Positions 58,652 through 64,000 of a stretch of 64,000 nucleotides of DNA are shown in pieces. The number at the start of each line of letters is the position of its first letter. Position 1 is the stretch's first letter. The stretch is taken from positions 3,911,001 through 3,975,000 of the forward strand of contig OU452229.1 of NCBI GenBank assembly GCA_911728455.2. The letters run 5' to 3'. Position numbers and translations under genes: made by a program. Under the pieces are notes generated by a model. The model worked only from the letters and a program-made list of their open reading frames with translations, had not been told where the DNA came from and did no database searches. The stretch is from Marthasterias glacialis (Eukaryota; Echinodermata; Asteroidea; Forcipulatida; Asteriidae).

Positions 58652-61600
58652 ATGTCGCAGCCCATAAATAACACAGCTGCCCAGCGGCGCAATAATGTAA
58701 ACGGTAGCCTGAATGGGAGCGTGAATGGCCACTCGTTTGGCCTCCCAGGGTTGGACCAGGAGCAGCTTCAGAAACGCCTGTACTCCTACGCTCCCAAGCA
58801 GGTCTCAGAAAACAAGACAGCCTTGAAATTCAAGAGGATAACGCCAGCTCAAAAGATCACGCGGGCAAAGCCAACCTCCACCAAGTTGGAACCATTGGTG
58901 AGATTGAATTTAGTTTTGAAATATTCAAAACCCTATTTACTCCATTGAGTTCCATGTAAAATGTTTGAAAATTGCAACCAGAAATGCACGTTTTGCAGGG
59001 TCTATGTGATTTTTAGTTGAGTATTTTTGAAGGGCAAATAAATTGTGCATACTATGAGTATTAGATTAATCAACAGCATGCTAATTGGCTCGAATTTCCA
59101 TGTTTCTTTACAACACTTTTGATTCCTACACTTTCATCTATGTATGATTGTTGTTGAATCCAATTTCAAAATGATCCAGAATAATATAATTAATTCAGTG
59201 CTTTATGAGTATGATTTTTTATTTAATTAGCATAAATTTGCATTGTTTAATGTGAATTTTGCGCTTTTTAATATAAATTGTAATAGTATATTTTTTACGC
59301 ATTATAAATGTGTGTGTTTTGCTCAAAGCTATGTTACTGTATTTAATGTCCTGTGTTAATGTGTTTGGCTGTTTCTTAAAATTGTGTAGCATCAGGAGAT
59401 CAACCTGATAGTAATTAAGTTGACTTTAAAAAAAAAATCCATGGGGGGGGCGGAGGGCTACCTTTTTTAAACTGCTGTTCTGTGTACAAGTTTTCTTTTT
59501 TGTTTTTATTAATGGACTTTCGTATAGTTAACTTTTACAATTTGCGGGTACAACCATTTAAAAAAAATTTGTTTAGGAGGAGTGGTGGCTCTGAAAAGAA
59601 CCGGTGTGGTCTCAACGTTTCGAACAGTATACTCTGATCGTCTTCAGAACGCTTTTGTATCTTTACCAGTTAAATTAATAGGTGAAATTAAATGGAATTT
59701 CTGGTTGCTTTAAATTAAATTAAATACAGTGGTATTTAAATCGAAGTGCCATAAATTTAATTCTTATTTGACAATAAGGGTCAGTCCCTTCGATCTACAT
59801 ATTGTAGCTCATAACCACATTTTTGACGATGCTCTGACTACAGATAGCTGTTGATAAATGCCATCTTTACAGCCAACTTTTCTACGCAGCCAACTGGTTC
59901 ACCGACCAATCAAGCAAAGAGTTTAATACTCCTGCGTGCTGCGCGCTGTTTTTTTTTGTGCGTTGAAAAAAATGACTATTGCCCGTAAAGATGGTTGACT
60001 GTACTCTGTGTGACATCAAGTGGGAGCTGTCTATTGTGCTTTTCTTTACCCAGTTCTTGTTCCTAAAAATGATGGTTAAATTTTTCTCTTGATTGTGCAC
60101 AGCCTGGCCTTGCTAGATTTCAGGAGCGTAATCAGCCAGAGTACATCCGGCGCAAAGCAGCTGAAGAGCAGGCGGCAAGGGGTCTGATCAATGGCAAGTC
60201 TCAGGACGAGCCTGAAGCCAAGAAACTTAAACGTCCTGGCTCTGTGGAACCCTTAGAGAGACCGCCCAGTGCCACCCCACTACCTGATCTTCCAGATGAA
60301 CTCAAACAAAAACAGGTATGGTTTACAAATTAATAAATAAATAAATGATGAGGTTGCCCCATTATCTAAATAAACAATGAACTTTTAAAAAAAATAAATA
60401 AATAAAAAAAAAAAACATGGAGGAAAAGAAGGGAGTGCAGGCTTGAAATAAAAAAAAAAAAAATTATTTGGGACACTAATTTGAGAAGCTGAATTGCAAA
60501 GAATGCGGCTACATGTGTTCAAGCTGCAAGCATTGAAGAGCACCTTCAGCAGCCAGCCACATCAACCCATCACAGAACACAGAAAGTGTTTGGTTTTTCC
60601 AGAGGGAAAAAAATACGGATGGCCCAGAGGAAAACCCTAGTGGCACAGGAGAGAACCAACGCACAACTCTACTCACATGTGGCCCCAGCCAGGACTCGAA
60701 CCAGGGACACATTGGTGAGAGACGAGCGCTTTACGCACATGCCACCCATGCCACCCAAAAGTAGCATTGAAGAAGAAAATAGATTTGGAACTCACAAATC
60801 GACAAAGTGTTTTCTTATGATCTACATACCTAATAATGATGTGTGTGTGTTTGTTTTTCTCCAGGAATCCTTTGCTGGAGGGCCAATCAGGTCACCGACC
60901 CCGCCCAAGGAACCCAAACCCTCCAGTCCCAGACCCGGGCACATGAGGGGTGCCACTATCAACATTCCCGTCACCCAGGGTCCAGAGGAGTTGGAAGGAA
61001 TGAGGGACATCAGCGAGATCATACGAATGGTCCGAGAGAAACCCAAGCTGGGATTCCTGTATATGTCACCTGCAGTCCCCAAAGCGTCTGTGCTGTACCA
61101 TCCATACAACCTTAAGTAAGCATATGTTGTATTTATTTTCAATTTTAATTTCACATATGAATAAACTCAGTCTAGAGTTTCATTCTTCAAAAGGCAAGGC
61201 CACTTATTTTGATAGTTGGAGCTTGTTTAACCAGTTTGTCTCGGGATTAAAAATTCTTTTCCTGTTACCTGTGTCGGATTATTTTCAGCCATTAGTAATT
61301 TGTTTCGCCAATAGACACCCACATAGGCCTAAAGACATTTTCTCATGGACATTTAAAGATTTTCATGTCTCATATTTTTTTTTTACGGTCATGTTTCTGA
61401 AGCACAATCAGACCGCTGGAAAGCCGTTATGCAAAGACCGATCATCAACCCGTGCCCAGTCAAACAGAGGGCATCCCGTATGTTTAGCAGCACCATGAAA
61501 TTCAGACTAGGGCAGCATCTCTAAGGCATTCAATCTTTGATACCAATAACAAGACAAATTCATACTGAAAATAATGCGCATTTTGTCTTTTTTTTTTTGA

Positions 61601-63086
61601 ATACAGAATTGTGGATCACAATGGCATAAATCACAGTGACTACTACACCATCAGTCGCAAGGGTGTAACCCATATGCAGCCCAACGAGACCGTCTTCACA
61701 GATCTCGATCGTTGGGAGCAGGAGTACATGTACTACATGAAACTTGTCAAGATCCCCACGTTTGCGCTCTTCCGCAAGTGGAAGGCTTTCATGACGTGGC
61801 GCAAGAACGTGTGCTCACGGAAGATCGCAAACTGCAAAAAGCAGCTTCAAGAAAACTTGTTTATCGTCAACCCGGTAAGTCCAACACTTCCTATAAATAA
61901 ATAAAATTACTCCATATTTTTGTCCTCGGCCAAAAAATGTTTTTTTTTAAATGAAAGGACTAGGTGAGCAAGTAACAAACAAAAAATAAAAATTTTTCCC
62001 AAAGGCCCGTTGCCATGGTAACAGGCATTTTGGGCCTATTTTGGGGTCTCAAAAACTGTTTTTTAGCTGATTTTTGAAACGCCACTAGGCCAATATGCAA
62101 TATGTCACAAAACCAATTATATCATTACAAAGTATCAGCTTTGCCCTTACTTCATATTTTTTTTTTGAATTTTAAATGTCACCCTTATGCTATTTTTAGA
62201 ACATGCCTTAAAGCATGTTTTTAGAACTTGCGAAATTGTTATTTTTACCCTATTTTTTTCTCTCAAAAAGTCAACTTGCCAGGGGTCTCAGAATATTTTC
62301 CATTTGGATTTGATTAGAGCCAAGATTGGTCTTTCCATATCTGGTGAGAAAATCTTAGGGGATTGTATCCTATTTAGGCAGTACTGCATCAAAAATTGTA
62401 ACTTTCCCCCCAAAACAGAAAAGTGAAATTTGAGGTTTTCCTTCAGTTTGAAGTAATAATACACAAAAAAGAATACTTTTATAAATCTGGGGCCTTTTTT
62501 CATATTTTAAGAGTGAGTTGCAGGCCTATAATTTACTTCTAATGGATAAGCAACATTTTTGTTAGCAAATTTTAGATTTTTTAACCCCCTCCTCAACTTT
62601 TGTAGCATTCTATCTTCTGATTTTATTTAAGTGGCATGAAAAAAATGAAACAGTGCTTGTCAACTTTATAAAGCATACAGACTCAAATTAAAGCATTGTT
62701 TTCACATAACCCAACAGCCCCTTTAAGCTTGTCACCCTTCAAAAACAGAACTTTATTGCTTGCAATTCGTATATGAAATTGTTTTGTTCTGGTGCCCTCT
62801 TTGGTAAAGGGGAAATGTAAGGTATTACTTCAGTTCGAAGTAATAATATACCCAAAAGGAACACTTTTCAAGAATCTGATGCCTTTTTCAAATCATATGA
62901 GTGAGTTGTAAGCCTGTAAATTAAGCCTACTTAATGCGTTTACATTTACAGTCGCTTCGACCGGCCCTTCTGAACGTCCGAGAGATGTGTTATCGTATCA
63001 GTGACATGGGACTCTGCAAGGTGGAGAAGGGAAATACCTACACTCTGTCAAATTTCACCATCGCTCAGTTTGCTCAGCTCAATGAG
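58652..63086 (+). CDS. DNAH6: Axonemal dynein heavy chain 6, N-terminal tail exons (partial, continues past window)
   Basis: Coding exons: 58652-58897, 60103-60315, 60865-61115, 61607-61874 and 62952-63086. Acceptor and donor sites are canonical and phases match, giving the first 371 residues. Residues 1-236 are Pro/Arg/Lys-rich and low in structure. From about residue 205 the conserved dynein tail begins: KPKLGFLYMSPAVPKASVLY, NGINHSDYYTISRKGVTH, WEQEYMYYMKLVKIPTFALF, then RKWKAFMTWRKNV (about 290-302) and QENLFIVNP at the end of exon 4. This pattern fits single-headed inner-arm dyneins of the DNAH6 group; DNAH14 is the main alternative. The motor domain lies beyond the window. The start sits in exon 2 of the transcript, 20 bases past an acceptor, after a probable non-coding exon at 57460-57612. 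Intron 4 contains a perfect X-box. Confidence 0.85.
59578..59652 (-). repeat. Histone-type stem-loop repeat copy
   Basis: On the - strand, 59602-59587 reads GGTTCTTTTCAGAGCC followed by ACCACT. Upstream, CTGAAGACGATCAGAGTATAC and GTTCGAAACGTTGAGACCAC match the copies at 9640-9746 and 23795-23872. It lies in DNAH6 intron 1 (coding numbering). Confidence 0.78.
60485..60755 (-). mobile_element. tRNA-headed Deu-type SINE in DNAH6 intron
   Basis: The - strand starts with GTGGCATGTGCGTAAAGCGC (box A region) and has box B GGTTCGAGTCC, then GTTGTGCGTTGGTTCTCTCC, GGGTTTTCCTCTGGGCC and TTTCTGTGTTCTGTGATGGG. It is the best preserved of three related copies (48125, 37650). The 177-codon open frame beginning at 60586 on the + strand runs through it into DNAH6 exon 3 and is not a separate protein. 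Confidence 0.78.
62009..62022 (+). promoter_or_regulatory. Perfect palindromic RFX X-box in DNAH6 intron 4
   Basis: GTTGCCATGGTAAC is the symmetrical ideal X-box. It lies in an intron of a ciliary dynein gene, about 3.4 kb past the ATG. An intronic enhancer is possible, chance is not excluded. Confidence 0.45.
62400..62937 (+). repeat. Direct duplication, units at 62400-62545 and 62800-62937
   Basis: GAAGTAATAATA-AC, CTTCAGTT-GAAG, TTTTTCA…AT…GAGTGAGTTG and GCCT(A/G)TAA recur in order about 390 bp apart in DNAH6 intron 4, with notable divergence. Confidence 0.65.
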
Positions 63087-63838
63087 GTAAGATTTATGAT
63101 CAAATTGAGGTCCTTTTTGCGCACATTTCCGAGAGCAAGGTCCAAAGTCCAAGCTGACCAACAGTCAGCGGGCTGTGATAGGCCGTTGACATAATTGATA
63201 AATTTTCATGAGGAATCACATAGCTAGAGTCTGATTCGGGAGGCAGTAAAGCATTCATGAGCTGAGTAAACGTAGCTCTGCACAGTAGAACACCGAAATA
63301 ATGAACTTTTGGCTACCGAACCCAACCTTTGGCTGCCGATTTTTGTGCAAAAACATACCAAACATCTGGCCGACGGCGAGGTACTCACACCCCTGATAAA
63401 ACCATCATTTATTAAGGGAAATTGGCCGTCGCCAACTTGGCATTTATATCCCTCAATTCACAGCTTCCCATGTGAAGGTCAGTGCTCCTCTGTATAGGGT
63501 GTGAACATTCACCCGCATTAAAACAAAAAAAAAAGCAATTAAAAAAACAAACAATGCATGAAATTGTCAATCATCTCGTATATGTGTCTTTGAAATATAA
63601 ATTGGCTGTGGGAATGATGAGTTGCTAGAGGCACTGACGCTTCTTGACAGTTGTGATGAGATTATTCATTAGGCCGTCTCAAAGTGGTAATGAATGGCCC
63701 AAGGGCTACAGATGACATCCTTGATATCAGCTTCAAACCAAAATGATGTATTATCCATCCATGCTTGATTATAAAAAAATGGACTCCTGAGCGAAACCTA
63801 CTACAGATGACTGGCCTGAGTCAATAAATTTAAGTGCT
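63087..63838 (+). other. DNAH6 intron 5 start, no exon recognised
   Basis: No further dynein exon is visible before the window end. The sequence is unremarkable apart from the MITE that follows. Confidence 0.55.
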
Positions 63839-63987
63839 CAATAGACTGTGTAAGTCTCGCGCGTATTCAAATATTTTGGGGACCATTTTGGTCCCCCACA
63901 CATTGCTGTAACATGTAAAGGAAACAAAATCACGCGCTTTAATGGACCCTTATGTTCCAATACGCGTGAGACTTACACAGTCTATTG
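63839..63987. mobile_element. TA-type MITE with CAATAGACTGTGTAAGTCTC ends
   Basis: CAATAGACTGTGTAAGTCTC and GAGACTTACACAGTCTATTG are perfect 20-bp terminal inverted repeats, with CGCGCGTATT / AATACGCG continuing inward. Total 149 bp; TA lies just outside AGACTG at both ends. Confidence 0.9.
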
Positions 63988-64000
63988 GCTGGTAAACTCA

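Noticed and set aside
60586-61119. A 177-codon stand-alone protein
   Set aside because: Its first half is the antisense of a SINE and its second half is DNAH6 exon 3 read through the intron; the acceptor at 60864 defines the real exon.

Overview
The window is nuclear DNA of an animal: AT-rich, with GT-AG introns, long introns and dense interspersed repeats. The gene set (ciliary MNS1, inner-arm dynein DNAH6, proteasome beta-7, an SGNH esterase, a filamin-like gene) and the repeats (tRNA-derived SINEs, dozens of palindromic MITEs, a LINE endonuclease relic, a THAP relic) suggest a marine invertebrate deuterostome, most likely an echinoderm. The species cannot be fixed from sequence alone.

Layout. 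1-61: last codons of an unidentified + strand gene. 4136-9471 (-): MNS1, complete in seven coding exons plus a probable 5' exon ending at 10936. 11463-19691 (+): PSMB4, complete in seven coding exons. MNS1 and PSMB4 diverge from one short promoter carrying a perfect TCTCGCGAGA element. 21689-26601 (-): IAH1-type SGNH esterase, complete in six exons and convergent with PSMB4. 26602-30498: gene-free, with MITEs and a decayed THAP domain. 30499-53606 (-): a five-exon gene encoding 1271 residues, in which a hydrophobic membrane-type segment precedes one filamin CH2-like domain, a filamin repeat, about 830 disordered residues and a final filamin repeat. 53607-57460: intergenic, with a decayed LINE. 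58652 to the window end (+): the first five coding exons of DNAH6, with a probable non-coding exon near 57490-57612.

How the genes relate. MNS1 and DNAH6 both serve motile cilia, and RFX-type X-box matches occur near or inside the locus; otherwise the genes look like unrelated housekeeping or cytoskeletal neighbours. I see no operon-like or defence cluster.

Most unusual items: the membrane-anchored single-CH mini-filamin, whose splice phases join exactly; two adjacent near-perfect ~1 kb palindromes in PSMB4 intron 1; an 884-bp foldback transposon with minisatellite-like inverted ends and a perfect 8-bp target duplication; and a dispersed repeat that carries the histone-mRNA 3' stem-loop. Exon joins were made by eye from splice sites and reading phase; no alignment or search was run.
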